From: Cyclobacteriaceae bacterium
GTDB lineage: Bacteria; Bacteroidota; Bacteroidia; Cytophagales; Cyclobacteriaceae
NCBI GenBank assembly: GCA_020436085.1
Contig: JAGQYM010000003.1
Coordinates: 62,001-126,000, forward strand
Reading direction: 5' to 3'
DNA: 64,000 bases
Notes under the pieces: model-generated
The model's database searches: none
What the model saw: the letters and a program-made list of their open reading frames with translations, nothing else
Told to the model about the DNA's origin: nothing
Shown here: positions 44,791-56,110 of the stretch, piece after piece
Position numbering within the stretch: the first letter of the stretch is position 1
Layout of the letters: every line of letters starts with the position of its first letter
Program-made: the position numbers and the translations under genes

Positions 44791-45093
44791 TCATGAAGTG
44801 GTGGAATTGGACCGAAGCCATTGACCAAAGTGGTGAGTGACGTCCTTCCAGTTGGCCACTATTATTTTTTGTCCATCATAATTCAGCTCGTAGTGCTCCA
44901 GCTTTTCCCATTGACGATCGTTGGCAGAAAGTGAGACTGATTTCCTCCGGAAGAATTCGAATGAGGATGAAAAACCTGTGACGGAGATATTGATCCTCCC
45001 TCGCCTTTTAACGAGAGAGATATCTCCTTCGGAAAGTTGAAAAGAATTTGCCAATCCAACTATGTCCTGGTATTGGTCTTTTAAGAGCTTCAT
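44791..45093 (-). CDS. Uncharacterised small protein
   Basis: A 100-residue soluble protein with no signal peptide or membrane helix, starting MKLLKDQYQDIVGLANSFQL. I recognise no family. It lies 47 bases after the eno stop and has its own terminator. The product is moderately basic. It may be a real small gene because the codon use is like its neighbours and the frame is bounded by clear signals. Confidence 0.6.
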   Translation of the reverse strand: MKLLKDQYQDIVGLANSFQLSEGDISLVKRRGRINISVTGFSSSFEFFRRKSVSLSANDRQWEKLEHYELNYDGQKIIVANWKDVTHHFGQWLRSNSTTS

Positions 45094-45140
45094 CCTATCT
45101 CAATCTAGAGATAAGTTGAAGTATCAATCAAGAATTTGGA

Positions 45141-46436
<1,296 letters not shown>

Positions 46437-46454
46437 TTAATACTTTTCTAAAGA

Positions 46455-47567
46455 CTATCTTGACTCTACAAGCTGGCTCGCCTTGATCATCTTTACGAAC
46501 TCATCGAACAGATATCTCGAATCATGAGGGCCAGGCGATGCTTCTGGGTGATACTGAACCGAAAATGCTTTTTTACTTTTCACTTTCAACCCCATGATCG
46601 TCTTGTCGTTGAGATGCACATGTGTCACCTCCACATCCTTGTTGTTCTCAATGTCTTTTTCGCTTACCGCAAAGCCGTGATTCTGTGACGTCATTTCGCC
46701 AAGACCTGTCACAAGGTTCTTCACAGGATGATTCAAACCTCTGTGGCCATGGTGCATTTTGTAGGTAGAGATACCGTTAGCAAGAGCCAACAACTGATGA
46801 CCGAGACAGATTCCGAAGATAGGTTTGTCAGCTGCTAATATTTCTTTTACTGTATTGATGGCGTAATCCATTGGTGCTGGATCACCGGGGCCATTGGAGA
46901 GGAAGTAGCCGTGTGGCTCCCACTTTTCCATTTCTGCAAATGAGGTTTTGGCAGGAAACACCTGACAGTAACATCCACGTGACGCTAGGTTGGTAAGAAT
47001 GCTTTTCTTGATGCCCACGTCAAGCACAGCAACTTTGTACGGAGCATCCTCTTCGCCTATAAAATATGGTTTCTTAGTGCTGACTACAGATGCCAGTTCA
47101 AGGCCATCCATAGACGGCACTTTTTTCAATTCCTTTTTTAGTTCTTCTGGACTCAGCTCGGAAGAAATAATGGCATTCATCGCTCCCTTGCTCCTGATAT
47201 GGCGCACCAACATTCTGGTATCCACGTCTGCTATCCCTACCACACCATTGTTTTCGAGATACTCCTGCAAACTTGAAGAAGCTGTCTTGCGGCTGAAATC
47301 TTCGGAAAACTCGTTCACTACGATGCCTTTGATCTTGGGGCCATCGGATTCTTGTTCAATATCGAGGGCACCGTAGTTGCCAATATGTGCGGTGGTATTC
47401 ACTACAATCTGGCCATAGTAGGAGGGGTCGGTGTAGATTTCCTGATAACCCGTCATTCCGGTGTTGAAGCAGATCTCCCCACCAGTCGTGCCCTTCTTGC
47501 CAATCGCTATTCCTTCAACTAAGAGTCCGTCTTCTAAGAGTAGGTATGCCTTGGGTTTAGAACTCAT
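46455..47567 (-). CDS. carA: Carbamoyl-phosphate synthase small subunit
   Basis: A 370-residue glutaminase subunit. The catalytic cysteine is in GICLGHQLLALA and the histidine in QYHPEASPGPHD. It supplies ammonia to CarB for arginine and pyrimidine synthesis; carB is not in the window. A TATTTTTG -7-type box lies at 47585-47592, 18 bases ahead, without a clear -33 element. Confidence 0.97.
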   Translation of the reverse strand: MSSKPKAYLLLEDGLLVEGIAIGKKGTTGGEICFNTGMTGYQEIYTDPSYYGQIVVNTTAHIGNYGALDIEQESDGPKIKGIVVNEFSEDFSRKTASSSLQEYLENNGVVGIADVDTRMLVRHIRSKGAMNAIISSELSPEELKKELKKVPSMDGLELASVVSTKKPYFIGEEDAPYKVAVLDVGIKKSILTNLASRGCYCQVFPAKTSFAEMEKWEPHGYFLSNGPGDPAPMDYAINTVKEILAADKPIFGICLGHQLLALANGISTYKMHHGHRGLNHPVKNLVTGLGEMTSQNHGFAVSEKDIENNKDVEVTHVHLNDKTIMGLKVKSKKAFSVQYHPEASPGPHDSRYLFDEFVKMIKASQLVESR

Positions 47568-47654
47568 TTTGCGTTTTGGTTTGACAAAAATAAGACGTTT
47601 GATATTCGATCACGGGATATAGTTCAAAAAAATCGGCCGCAATCGAGTGCGCAC

Positions 47655-47686
47655 AAAAAAAGGGACCAGAATTGATTCCTGGTCCC
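47655..47686 (-). terminator. Rho-independent terminator of the ribosomal supercluster
   Basis: GGGACCAG (47662-47669) pairs with CTGGTCCC (47679-47686); on the minus strand a run of seven T follows. It ends the long transcript after rplQ. Confidence 0.9.
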
Positions 47687-47710
47687 CTATCTTGTTGAAA
47701 ATGAACACTA

Positions 47711-48250
47711 TTATTTGTCCTTTTTCTTAGTCGTTTTTTTGGCCGCCTTCTTTGCTGGCGCCTTCTTTTCTTCTTTTTCCTCGGTCGCTGCAGCCTCTAC
47801 CACTTCTGCTTCGTCACCCGTCTTCTTCGCCTTGGCGCGTCCACGTCTTGTTTTGGCTTTTTTCTCAGCACCGTCTTTCTTGTAGATGTCATTGAAATCT
47901 ACCAGTTCCATGAGGCACATCTCAGCGCTGTCACCTAGTCTGGCATCGCCAAGCTTGATGATACGGGTATATCCACCCGGACGATCAGCAATTCTCGAAG
48001 CTACCTCGCCAAATAAGGTACTCACGCTGTCCTTGTTTTGAAGGTATGAGAACACTACCCTACGAGAGTGTGTAGTATCATTCTTCGATTTTGTGATCAA
48101 GGGCTCAACATATTTTCTCAAAGCCTTGGCCTTGGCCAAAGTTGTGGTAATCCTCTTGTTCAGGATCAGTGACGAAGCCATGTTTGAAAGCAATGCCTGA
48201 CGATGTGCAGACTTGCGCCCAAGGTGATTAACTTTCTTACCGTGTCTCAT
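47711..48250 (-). CDS. rplQ: Ribosomal protein L17
   Basis: A 179-residue L17. The conserved core ([20 protein letters not shown]) occupies about residues 1-120; the last 60 are a low-complexity tail rich in K, A and E ([18 protein letters not shown]), longer than the 127-residue protein of Escherichia coli. It is the last gene of the supercluster and overlaps the rpoA stop by one base. Confidence 0.97.
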   Translation of the reverse strand: MRHGKKVNHLGRKSAHRQALLSNMASSLILNKRITTTLAKAKALRKYVEPLITKSKNDTTHSRRVVFSYLQNKDSVSTLFGEVASRIADRPGGYTRIIKLGDARLGDSAEMCLMELVDFNDIYKKDGAEKKAKTRRGRAKAKKTGDEAEVVEAAATEEKEEKKAPAKKAAKKTTKKKDK

Positions 48251-49239
48251 TAGTCCTCTTCTAATTTATATTTCGAAAGATCCATCCCGAAGGTCAGATT
48301 CTTTTCAGCTACCAGCTGCTCAAGTTCAGCCAGTGATTTCTTACCAAAATTTCTAAACTTCATCATGTCAGAGATCTCCAGTCTTACCAGGTCTCCCAAT
48401 GACTTCACATCAGCTGCTTTAAGGCAGTTGTAGGCACGTACTGAAAGATCCAGGTCGTGCAATGGAGTCTTCAACAGTTTTCTCATGTGCAGCATCTCCT
48501 CATCCACCTGCTCGATCTCGCTGTCTTTACCAGTTTCTAGTTCGATAGACTTATCAGAGAATAGACGGAAGTGCTGAATCAGAATATACGCGGCACCTTC
48601 CAGAGCCTTCTCAGGGTGGATTGAACCATCTGTTTCGATATCAATTACCAACTTCTCATAGTCAGTCTTTTGCTCCACACGCGTGTTTTCAACGCTATAC
48701 TTCACGTTCTTCACAGGCGTGAAAATGGCATCGATAGGAATGAAGCCAAACACCTGCTCAGTAGGCTTGTTCTCTTCAGCGGGCAAATAACCGCGTCCCT
48801 TCTCAATAGTAAGCTCAACTTCAAACTGAGCTGACTCGTCCAGGTTGCAGATCACGTGGTTTGGGTTCAGGATGTCAAATCCTGAAGTAAACTTCGCGAT
48901 ATCACCAGCAGTAAATTGCTTTTGCTTCTTGATGCTAACAGTAACTTTACTTTCAAAGTTGTCTGAATTCTTCTTCAGTCTAACCTGCTTAAGATTCAAA
49001 ATAATCTCAGCCACATCCTCCACTACACCTTCTATTGTAGAAAACTCGTGCAATACACCTGGGATTTTAATGCCAGTAATGGCATAGCCTTCCAATGAAG
49101 AAAGCAGGATCCTTCTCAGTGCATTACCAATGGTAACTCCGTATCCTTTTTCTAGCGGTTTAAAAGTGAATAATCCACGGAAGTCATCAGACTTCTCCAT
49201 TACCACTTTCTCCGGCATTTGAAATGCTAATATTGACAT
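48250..49239 (-). CDS. rpoA: RNA polymerase alpha subunit
   Basis: A 329-residue alpha subunit. N-terminal assembly domain ([20 protein letters not shown]) and C-terminal helix-hairpin-helix domain ([18 protein letters not shown]) that contacts UP-elements. It sits between rpsD and rplQ, as in most bacteria. Confidence 0.98.
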   Translation of the reverse strand: MSILAFQMPEKVVMEKSDDFRGLFTFKPLEKGYGVTIGNALRRILLSSLEGYAITGIKIPGVLHEFSTIEGVVEDVAEIILNLKQVRLKKNSDNFESKVTVSIKKQKQFTAGDIAKFTSGFDILNPNHVICNLDESAQFEVELTIEKGRGYLPAEENKPTEQVFGFIPIDAIFTPVKNVKYSVENTRVEQKTDYEKLVIDIETDGSIHPEKALEGAAYILIQHFRLFSDKSIELETGKDSEIEQVDEEMLHMRKLLKTPLHDLDLSVRAYNCLKAADVKSLGDLVRLEISDMMKFRNFGKKSLAELEQLVAEKNLTFGMDLSKYKLEED

Positions 49240-49262
49240 AGCTACTTTGTTTAATTTATGAA

Positions 49263-49868
49263 TTACTTGGAGTACAACTCGACAATCAACTGTTCATTGA
49301 TGTTCTCAGGGATATCCTCACGTGGAGGAAGGTTGATCAGCTTGCCGCTCAACTCTGATGAATCCCATTCTAACCAGTTGTATCTCTTACTTGCTTGCGT
49401 GGCAAGACTGTCGGTGATTGCCTCAAGAGATTTTGACTTTTCCCTTACTTCCAACGCGTCACCAGGACGCAACGTGTATGAAGGCACGTTAACAACATCC
49501 CCGTTTACCAGAATGTGCTTATGAACTACCAACTGTCTCGCTGCTCTGCGTGTAGGAGCAATACCAAGGCGGTATACTGTGTTGTCCAATCTAGCCTCAA
49601 GCATCTGCAACAATACTTCACCCGTTACACCCTTCTTTCTTGAAGCCTTATCGAAAATGTTTTCGAACTGCTTTTCCAAAATTCCGTAGATGTACTTCGC
49701 CTTTTGTTTTTCAGCCAACTGAACGGCATATTCAGACTGCTTGCGTTTCTTGCCACGACCGTGCTGACCGGGGCCATAGTTCTTCTTTTGAAGAGCTTTG
49801 CTGTCGCCTAAGATTGGCTCACCAAACCTTCTTGATATTTTCGTTTTCGGACCTGTATATCTTGCCAT
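49263..49868 (-). CDS. rpsD: Ribosomal protein S4
   Basis: A 201-residue S4. N-terminal [19 protein letters not shown] lacks the zinc cysteines, so it is the zinc-free form. The S4 RNA-binding domain follows ([13 protein letters not shown]). In the alpha operon S4 often represses translation of its own mRNA, but I cannot see a leader structure for this. Confidence 0.97.
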   Translation of the reverse strand: MARYTGPKTKISRRFGEPILGDSKALQKKNYGPGQHGRGKKRKQSEYAVQLAEKQKAKYIYGILEKQFENIFDKASRKKGVTGEVLLQMLEARLDNTVYRLGIAPTRRAARQLVVHKHILVNGDVVNVPSYTLRPGDALEVREKSKSLEAITDSLATQASKRYNWLEWDSSELSGKLINLPPREDIPENINEQLIVELYSK

Positions 49869-49890
49869 GGTTTACTAAAATCTCTTGTTG

Positions 49891-50289
49891 TTATACTCTT
49901 CTTTTCTTTGGAGGACGGCATCCGTTGTGAGGAAGAGGGGTCACGTCTCTAATGGTTGTGATCTCAATGCCCACTGATTGAATTGTGCGGATGGCAGACT
50001 CGCGGCCAGATCCTGGTCCCTTTACAAAAACCTCCACCTTTCTGAGTCCGAGTTCAAAAGCCTTTGTCGCACACTCCTGAGCTGCGGTCTGTGCAGCATA
50101 TGGAGTATTCTTCTTTGAACCTTTGAAGCCCATCTTTCCAGCTGAAGCCCAGGAAATAACCTGGCCCGACAAGTTGGTCATGGAGATAATGATGTTGTTG
50201 AACGTAGCCTGAATGTGCGCCTGGCCAGTCGGCTCCACGGTCACAACACGCTTTTTGCTCTTATCCTTTTTCTTTTCTGCTTGCGCCAT
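49891..50289 (-). CDS. rpsK: Ribosomal protein S11
   Basis: A 132-residue S11 with [15 protein letters not shown] and the C-terminal [19 protein letters not shown]. Between rpsM and rpsD in the alpha operon. Normal length. Confidence 0.98.
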   Translation of the reverse strand: MAQAEKKKDKSKKRVVTVEPTGQAHIQATFNNIIISMTNLSGQVISWASAGKMGFKGSKKNTPYAAQTAAQECATKAFELGLRKVEVFVKGPGSGRESAIRTIQSVGIEITTIRDVTPLPHNGCRPPKKRRV

Positions 50290-50311
50290 CTGAAAAGTCT
50301 TTTGCTATTGA

Positions 50312-50692
50312 TTAACCTTTAACTGCTTTCTTCTTATTCGCTACGGTCTTACGCTTGCCTTTGCGTGTACGGGCATTGTTCTTTGTACCCTGTCCACGAA
50401 CCGGTAGACCTTTGCGGTGTCTCAAACCTCTGTAACACCCGATATCCATCAAGCGCTTGATGCTCAATTGCACCTCAGATTTCAAAACACCTTCTATTTT
50501 AAACTGCTCGGCAATGATCGCACGAATCGTGTTTGACTCATCATCGTTCCAGTCCTTTACTTTTTTATCCCAACCTACATTGGCTTGGTCCAAAATCTTT
50601 TGAGCTGATCTACGGCCAATACCATAGATGTATGTCAAACTGATTTCACCTCTTTTGTTATCGGGAATATCTACACCAGCGATACGTGCCAT
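50312..50692 (-). CDS. rpsM: Ribosomal protein S13
   Basis: A 126-residue S13: [20 protein letters not shown] and [20 protein letters not shown]. It begins 2 bases after rpmJ ends. C-terminal basic tail contacts tRNA. Confidence 0.98.
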   Translation of the reverse strand: MARIAGVDIPDNKRGEISLTYIYGIGRRSAQKILDQANVGWDKKVKDWNDDESNTIRAIIAEQFKIEGVLKSEVQLSIKRLMDIGCYRGLRHRKGLPVRGQGTKNNARTRKGKRKTVANKKKAVKG

Positions 50693-50694
50693 AA

Positions 50695-50811
50695 TTATCC
50701 TTGTCTTTGTTTATATCTCGGATTCTTCTTGTTAATCACATACAATTTGCCCTTGCGCCTGATGATCTTGCACTCAGCGCTGCGTTTTTTTATGGATGCT
50801 CTAACTTTCAT
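50695..50811 (-). CDS. rpmJ: Ribosomal protein L36
   Basis: A 38-residue L36 ([20 protein letters not shown] at the start). Only one of the usual zinc ligands (C14) is left, so this is the zinc-independent form. It lies between infA and rpsM, in a gap that holds a heptamer repeat just upstream. Confidence 0.95.
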   Translation of the reverse strand: MKVRASIKKRSAECKIIRRKGKLYVINKKNPRYKQRQG

Positions 50812-50817
50812 ACCTCT

Positions 50818-50845
50818 TAGTCTTTAGTCCTTAGTCTTGAGTCTT
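50818..50845. repeat. Four tandem heptamer repeats
   Basis: The 28 bases read TAGTCTT TAGTCCT TAGTCTT GAGTCTT on the plus strand, four 7-base units differing at one or two positions. They lie in the 71-base gap between rpmJ and infA and do not code. The neighbouring bases (TACCTCT before, AAGTACT after) hint at further decayed units. Confidence 0.75.
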
Positions 50846-50882
50846 AAGTACTGCTAAATACTAATGACTCAATACTATCTTT

Positions 50883-51101
50883 CTATTTATACCTAAATGT
50901 TATCCTGCCTTTAGTCAAATCATAAGGCGACATCTCCAGTTTCACTTTATCACCAGGAAGAATCCGGATGTAATGCATCCTCATCTTACCAGAGATATGA
51001 GCCAGTACCTCATGGCCGTTTTCCAATTGTACCCTGAACATGGCATTGGATAACGCTTCCAGAATTGTACCGTCTTGCTCTATCGACTTTTGTTTCGCCA
51101 C
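50883..51101 (-). CDS. infA: Translation initiation factor IF-1
   Basis: A 72-residue OB-fold protein: [22 protein letters not shown] start, [19 protein letters not shown] and a C-terminal [14 protein letters not shown] start. Its first 22 bases overlap the 3' end of map. It binds the A site of the 30S subunit during initiation. Confidence 0.97.
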   Translation of the reverse strand: MAKQKSIEQDGTILEALSNAMFRVQLENGHEVLAHISGKMRMHYIRILPGDKVKLEMSPYDLTKGRITFRYK

Positions 51102-51874
51102 TTATAACTATAGTTTTCTTCTATATACTTATGAGTCGTTAAGACTTCTGTTCCATTTTCTAAAACTGCCACCGTATGCTCAAAATGAGCCGATGGCTTC
51201 CTGTCGGCCGTGCGAATGGTCCAACCATCACGCTCCTGCACCACATTCTTCGTTCCCATGTTGATCATCGGTTCGATCGCGAAAACCATCCCCGGTGTCA
51301 GCTTCACTCCTTTCCCCCTCTTACCATAATTTGGTATTTCGGGATCCTCATGAAGATTCATTCCAACTCCATGACCTACTAACTCGCGAACTACTCCGTA
51401 TCCGAATTGCTCTACGTATTGCTGTATTGCAAAACTGATATCACCAACCCTATTTCCCGCCTTGGCCTGTTCAATGCCCAAGTCTAACGAGTGATAAGTT
51501 CTTTCCAGGAGATCAAGCACATCCTGACTCACACCTTCCAATGGGTAGGTATAAGCCGAGTCACTATGAAACCCTTGATAGAACACGCCACAATCAACCG
51601 AAATGATATCGGTTTCTTTCAACTCGTACTTCCCTGGAAACCCATGCACAACAGTTTCATTTACTGAAATGCACAACGCAGCCGGAAAACCGTTGTAGTT
51701 TTTAAAAGATGGCGAGCCTCCATGGTCCCTTATGTACTCGTCAGCGACTTTATCCAGAGTTTCGGTTTTTATACCAGGCTTTATCAGCTTGGCTACTTCA
51801 CCGTGAGCTTGCCCAAGCATTTGGGCCGACTCTTTTATTTTCTGAATATCATCTGCTGTCTTGTAGTGGATCAT
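51080..51874 (-). CDS. map: Methionine aminopeptidase, type I
   Basis: A 264-residue enzyme that removes the N-terminal methionine. Metal ligands: [26 protein letters not shown], and [22 protein letters not shown] near the C terminus. ATG 51874 is preferred over a TTG at 51883. It begins 5 bases after secY. Confidence 0.97.
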   Translation of the reverse strand: MIHYKTADDIQKIKESAQMLGQAHGEVAKLIKPGIKTETLDKVADEYIRDHGGSPSFKNYNGFPAALCISVNETVVHGFPGKYELKETDIISVDCGVFYQGFHSDSAYTYPLEGVSQDVLDLLERTYHSLDLGIEQAKAGNRVGDISFAIQQYVEQFGYGVVRELVGHGVGMNLHEDPEIPNYGKRGKGVKLTPGMVFAIEPMINMGTKNVVQERDGWTIRTADRKPSAHFEHTVAVLENGTEVLTTHKYIEENYSYKWRNKSR

Positions 51875-51879
51875 CCAAC

Positions 51880-53190
51880 TCAAGCCGCAGCAAACTGAGA
51901 ACGTCCTTTCACTCTACCAGACTTCATCATCCCTTCATAGTGCCTCATCAACAGGTAGCTCTCAATCTGCTGGAGGGTATCTAAAACCACACCCACCAAA
52001 ATCAAAAGAGAGGTTCCACCGTAGAATTGAGCAAAATTTTGCGTCACACCAGCACGCACTGCAAAAGCAGGCATGATGGCCACAATCGCAAGGAAGATGG
52101 CTCCCGGTAAAGTAATCTTTGATAAAATATTATCTATAAACTCGGCTGTTTGCTTCCCAGGTTTTATGCCTGGGACAAATCCACCGTTTCGTTTCAAGTT
52201 GTCAGCAATATCATTGCTTGGCACCGTGATAGCTGTGTAGAAGAACGTGAACAGCAAAATCAGAATGCCGAACAACAGATTGTATTGCCATGAGGTAAAG
52301 TCAGCAAAAGTTGACCCTACATAGGCTCCGAGGTCACTATCTCTCCAGATACCGGCTACCAAAGGGGGAATAAACATCAACGCTTGTGCAAAGATGATCG
52401 GCATTACACCGGCAGAGTTCAACTTCAATGGAATGAAGTCGCGCTTACCACCGTATAATTTGTTCCCAACCACTTGTTTCGCGTATTGAACCGGAATCCT
52501 GCGTGTAGCTTGTGTAAGTGCAATCACACCCACCACTACAAAGAACAGTGCCAGCAACTCAATGATGAACAACAACGCTCCGTTCATTCCCTTGGAATCC
52601 ATCTCCTGATAGATTGCCGCTGGGAAGCGAGATACGATACCAATCATGATCAACATACTGATACCGTTACCAATTCCCTTGTCTGTAATTCTTTCTCCCA
52701 ACCACATACAGAACATCGTTCCAGCTACCAGTATCACAATTGATGATACAGTGAAGAACATACCAGGATTAACGATGGCTTCATCATTAATTGTTGTTCT
52801 CAGGTATCCGTAAGACTGAGCTGCTGTAATAGCAATCGTCAATACCCTTGTGAACTGATTCAATTTCTTTCTACCGCTATCACCTTCCTTCTGCATTTTT
52901 TGGAAGTGAGGAACGGCAACAGTCAACAACTGCACCACGATTGATGCGGAGATATAAGGCATGATGCCTAAAGCAAAAATCGATGCGCGGCTAAACGACC
53001 CACCGAGGAATGTGTTCAATAGGTCGAAGATACCACCTTGGTTTCCTGCCAACAGATTTGGATCAACACCTGGAAGCACCACATACGATCCCAATCTGAA
53101 GATGATCAAAAAGCCAATCGTATTGAGGATTCTCACGCGGAGATCTTCAATCGAAAAAATATTCTTTATGGTGGTGAAGAATTTCTTCAT
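51880..53190 (-). CDS. secY: Preprotein translocase subunit SecY
   Basis: A 436-residue protein of ten membrane helices, the channel of the Sec translocon. Family regions: GIMPYISASIVVQLLT (plug/helix 2 zone), DKGIGNGISMLI, and TPFQ/RNGGFVPGIKPG region. It ends with MMKSGRVKGRSQFAAA. Located between rplO and map in the spc cluster. Confidence 0.98.
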   Translation of the reverse strand: MKKFFTTIKNIFSIEDLRVRILNTIGFLIIFRLGSYVVLPGVDPNLLAGNQGGIFDLLNTFLGGSFSRASIFALGIMPYISASIVVQLLTVAVPHFQKMQKEGDSGRKKLNQFTRVLTIAITAAQSYGYLRTTINDEAIVNPGMFFTVSSIVILVAGTMFCMWLGERITDKGIGNGISMLIMIGIVSRFPAAIYQEMDSKGMNGALLFIIELLALFFVVVGVIALTQATRRIPVQYAKQVVGNKLYGGKRDFIPLKLNSAGVMPIIFAQALMFIPPLVAGIWRDSDLGAYVGSTFADFTSWQYNLLFGILILLFTFFYTAITVPSNDIADNLKRNGGFVPGIKPGKQTAEFIDNILSKITLPGAIFLAIVAIMPAFAVRAGVTQNFAQFYGGTSLLILVGVVLDTLQQIESYLLMRHYEGMMKSGRVKGRSQFAAA

Positions 53191-53192
53191 CG

Positions 53193-53636
53193 TTACACTT
53201 TTGTCGCTTTTCCTCCTGCGCTTTCAATTGCTTTTACAGCTGTCTCTGAGAACGCATGAGCCTCAACATTAACCTTTGCTTTCAGTTCACCTCGGCCTAA
53301 CACCTTCACTTTGTCTTTCTTACCTACGATACCGTTGTCAATCAAAAGCTGAACATTGATATCCGATGCTTTAGTCTTTTGCGCAAGTGTTTCCAGCGCA
53401 TCAAGATTTACACACTTGAAGTAAACTTTGTTGTTGTTGGTGAAGCCAAACTTTGGAACACGCCTTTGAAGTGGCATCTGACCACCTTCAAAACCAATTT
53501 TACGGCTGTATCCTGAACGTGACTTGGCACCTTTGTGACCACGGCCAGCTGTAGAACCACCTGAACCCTGTCCACGTCCCAGTCTTTTGTTTCTCTTTAC
53601 CGATCCTGCTGCCGGCTTTAATTCGTTTAGCTTCAT
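53193..53636 (-). CDS. rplO: Ribosomal protein L15
   Basis: A 147-residue L15: RLGRGQGSGGSTAGRGHKGAK and FEGGQMPLQRRVPKFGF. Between rpmD and secY. It starts 2 bases after rpmD ends. Confidence 0.98.
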   Translation of the reverse strand: MKLNELKPAAGSVKRNKRLGRGQGSGGSTAGRGHKGAKSRSGYSRKIGFEGGQMPLQRRVPKFGFTNNNKVYFKCVNLDALETLAQKTKASDINVQLLIDNGIVGKKDKVKVLGRGELKAKVNVEAHAFSETAVKAIESAGGKATKV

Positions 53637-53638
53637 TT

Positions 53639-53818
53639 TTATAAATCGGTTACGCTAACCAAATGACTCACTTTCTTTACCATACCCTGTATCTGTGGGG
53701 TGTATTCCACCTCAACAGTCTGATTCAACCTGCCAAGACCCAAAGACTTAATAGTCAATTGTTGAGTCTCAGGACGCTTGATCATGCTTTTGGTCTGTGT
53801 GATCTTTACTTTAGCCAT
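53639..53818 (-). CDS. rpmD: Ribosomal protein L30
   Basis: A 59-residue L30 (MAKVKITQTKSMIKRPETQQ at the start, then LGLGRLNQTVE). It lies in the usual place between rpsE and rplO and has the normal length. Confidence 0.95.
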   Translation of the reverse strand: MAKVKITQTKSMIKRPETQQLTIKSLGLGRLNQTVEVEYTPQIQGMVKKVSHLVSVTDL

Positions 53819-53823
53819 ATCTC

Positions 53824-54342
53824 TTATCCGTTGAAAACCTTAGCCAGGGTTATACCTCTGTTTCTAGCAATTGTGTGCGCATCTCTCATTCCGGTCAAAG
53901 CCTTGAAGGTTGCCTTCACCACGTTGTGAGGGTTTGACGATCCTTTAGACTTTGCCAATACGTTATGAACACCGGCACTTTCCAACACAGCACGCATCGC
54001 ACCACCAGCGATTACTCCCGTACCGGCAGCAGCTGGTTTCAACAAAACGAATCCACCACCAAATTTTCCGATTGACTCGTGAGGTACAGTTCCTTTGATG
54101 ATAGGAACTTTCACCAGGTGCTTTTTGGCATCATCGATACCTTTGGTAATTGCATCAGTTACTTCATTCGCCTTGCCCAAGCCGTATCCCACTACACCGT
54201 TTCCATCTCCTACCACTACGATAGCTGAGAAGCTGAATCGTCTACCACCCTTTACCACTTTGGCTACGCGCTGAATCGCTACGACCTTCTCTTTAAGATC
54301 TATTTCGCTTGCCTTTACCGTGCTGACGTTGCTCTGTGTCAT
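53824..54342 (-). CDS. rpsE: Ribosomal protein S5
   Basis: A 172-residue S5: [20 protein letters not shown] and [16 protein letters not shown]. Double-stranded RNA binding N-terminal domain. Normal length for the family. Confidence 0.98.
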   Translation of the reverse strand: MTQSNVSTVKASEIDLKEKVVAIQRVAKVVKGGRRFSFSAIVVVGDGNGVVGYGLGKANEVTDAITKGIDDAKKHLVKVPIIKGTVPHESIGKFGGGFVLLKPAAAGTGVIAGGAMRAVLESAGVHNVLAKSKGSSNPHNVVKATFKALTGMRDAHTIARNRGITLAKVFNG

Positions 54343-54346
54343 TCAA

Positions 54347-54697
54347 TTAAAATTTTAAACCACCTTCTCTGGCACCTTCAGCCAAAGCTTTAATGTTACC
54401 ATGATATAGTGAACCGTTGCGATCGAATACAATTGTATTGATACCTGACGCAATGGCTTTTTCTGCAACCTTCTTGCCCACGTTCTTTGATATCTCAACG
54501 TTCACTCCGCCTTTCTTATCCAACTCCACTGAAGATGAATAAGCCAGGGTAACACCTTTTGAATCATCAATGATCTGAGCGTAGATCACTTTATTGCTCT
54601 TGTATACAGAAAGACGTGGTCTTTCAGAGGTACCCTTAATTTTCTTGCGGATACCCATCTTAAGTCTTTTTCTTCTGTCTGTCTTTAAGGTCGCCAT
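54347..54697 (-). CDS. rplR: Ribosomal protein L18
   Basis: A 116-residue L18 binding 5S r[23 protein letters not shown] and [20 protein letters not shown]. Four bases from rpsE. Confidence 0.98.
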   Translation of the reverse strand: MATLKTDRRKRLKMGIRKKIKGTSERPRLSVYKSNKVIYAQIIDDSKGVTLAYSSSVELDKKGGVNVEISKNVGKKVAEKAIASGINTIVFDRNGSLYHGNIKALAEGAREGGLKF

Positions 54698-54705
54698 ACT
54701 CTTAA

Positions 54706-55263
54706 TTATTTAGAAGCCGCTTTACCAGCTTTTCTGCGTACATACTCACCAGTGAAACGAATACCTTTTCCTTTGTAAGGTTCAACCTTGCGTAGCGACT
54801 TGATCTTTGCTGCTACGTGGCCGATCAATTGTTTATCGATTCCTTCCAAAATGATAGTTGGATTCGATCCCTTTTCAGTCACCGCCTGAACTTTCAATTC
54901 AGATGGAACTGCGAAGAATATATTATGTGAATAACCAATGCTCAACTCAAGCACGTTGTTCTGTGCTGTGGCCTTAAAACCCTCACCCACCAGCTCAAGC
55001 TGATGACGATATCCTTTATTTACACCATCTACCATATTGGCGATCAGCGCGCGGTACAAGCCATGCATAGCCTTGTGCCTTTTCTGCTCTGAAGGGCGAA
55101 CTACAGTCAACTCTTCATTCTCCTGCTGAATTTTAAAGTCAGGATCAATCGACTGGTGCAATTCACCTTTAGGTCCCTTCACAGACACTTTATGGTCTCC
55201 TTCATTAAAGGTGATGGTAACACCTTTGGGAACTTGTATTGGATTTCTACCTATTCGTGACAT
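54706..55263 (-). CDS. rplF: Ribosomal protein L6
   Basis: A 185-residue L6 with [15 protein letters not shown] and the C-terminal [20 protein letters not shown]. Standard length, located between rpsH and rplR. Confidence 0.98.
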   Translation of the reverse strand: MSRIGRNPIQVPKGVTITFNEGDHKVSVKGPKGELHQSIDPDFKIQQENEELTVVRPSEQKRHKAMHGLYRALIANMVDGVNKGYRHQLELVGEGFKATAQNNVLELSIGYSHNIFFAVPSELKVQAVTEKGSNPTIILEGIDKQLIGHVAAKIKSLRKVEPYKGKGIRFTGEYVRRKAGKAASK

Positions 55264-55273
55264 CGCTAATCAA

Positions 55274-55678
55274 TTAATGAACGTAACACAATACTTCACC
55301 ACCTACATTCATTGCCCTTGCCTCCTTATCGGTGATCACACCTTTGGAAGTAGACAGGATCGCAACACCAAGTCCGTTAAGCACTTTAGGAAGTTTGCTT
55401 GCTGGCTTGTATTGCCTCAACCCCGGTGTACTTACACGATGGAGTATTGAGATGGCTGACTCTTTGGTTTCAGGATTGTATTTCAATGCAATCTTGATGA
55501 GTCCCTGCTTATTCTGGGTATCCTCAAACTTGTAGTTCAGGATGTATCCCTTGTCGAATAGCACTTTGGTGATTTCCTTCTTCAAGTTGGAAGCAGGCAC
55601 CTCTACCACGCGATGGCGCGCCTTGATGGCGTTCCTCAGCCGGGTTAAATAATCTGCAATTGGATCTGTTGTATTCAT
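55274..55678 (-). CDS. rpsH: Ribosomal protein S8
   Basis: A 134-residue S8. ATG 55678 ([17 protein letters not shown]) is the real start; a reading from 55738 would run into the internal promoter. C-terminal [20 protein letters not shown] is the family end. S8 represses spc translation in Escherichia coli; no such site was sought in detail here. Confidence 0.96.
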   Translation of the reverse strand: MNTTDPIADYLTRLRNAIKARHRVVEVPASNLKKEITKVLFDKGYILNYKFEDTQNKQGLIKIALKYNPETKESAISILHRVSTPGLRQYKPASKLPKVLNGLGVAILSTSKGVITDKEARAMNVGGEVLCYVH

Positions 55679-55702
55679 TCTATTCTGCCTATAAAATGCA
55701 AA

Positions 55703-55719
55703 CCCGTTTATAAAACGGG
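55703..55719 (-). other. Perfect hairpin at the 5' end of the internal rpsH transcript
   Basis: CCCGTTT (55703-55709) pairs with AAACGGG (55713-55719) with an ATA loop, right after the TATCTTTGCAG of the internal promoter. It would form at the very 5' end of a transcript starting there, and may protect the RNA or act in control. Confidence 0.5.
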
Positions 55720-55722
55720 CTG

Positions 55723-55753
55723 CAAAGATATCTAACAATTTTTGATATTCAAA
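55723..55753 (-). promoter_or_regulatory. Internal Bacteroidota-type promoter ahead of rpsH
   Basis: On the minus strand TTTG (55753-55750), 19 bases, then TATCTTTG (55730-55723): exact match to TTTG-N19-TAnnTTTG. It is in the unusually long 154-base gap between rpsN and rpsH, 45-75 bases ahead of the rpsH ATG. Spacing and boxes are the same as those ahead of rplC. Confidence 0.75.
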
Positions 55754-55832
55754 CTGTCATCTGGTTTCCTCCTCCTGATCAAATTCAGGTCGGAAGACCT
55801 TGATACTCAGCAACCTAATATGTCCTGCGGGC

Positions 55833-56102
55833 TTACCAGCTCGCTTTTGTAACCCCTGGGATCAACCCATCTGAGGCCATTTGGCGAAATTGGTTACGGC
55901 AAATGCCGAATTTCCGCATATAACCTCTGGGCCTTCCGGTCAGTTTGCAGCGGTTACGCAACCTTACGCTGGAAGAGCTTCTGGGCAGCTTATCTAGGCC
56001 TTCCCAGTCACCGGCTTCCTTCAGGGTCTTGCGCTTTTCCGCATACCTCTTTACCAGGGCTTCTTTCTTTCTGTCTCTTGCAATAATGGATAGTTTAGCC
56101 AT
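55833..56102 (-). CDS. rpsN: Ribosomal protein S14
   Basis: An 89-residue S14 of the long, zinc-free type: the CxxC pairs are absent (only single cysteines in [20 protein letters not shown]). It lies between rplE and a long gap before rpsH. Confidence 0.97.
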   Translation of the reverse strand: MAKLSIIARDRKKEALVKRYAEKRKTLKEAGDWEGLDKLPRSSSSVRLRNRCKLTGRPRGYMRKFGICRNQFRQMASDGLIPGVTKASW

Positions 56103-56110
56103 TTGCTCTC

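Noticed and set aside
45096..45113. TATCTC-AATCTA-GAGATA as a terminator of eno
   Set aside because: The stem has six pairs and there is no T-run after it on the minus strand; it sits right ahead of the next gene's start.
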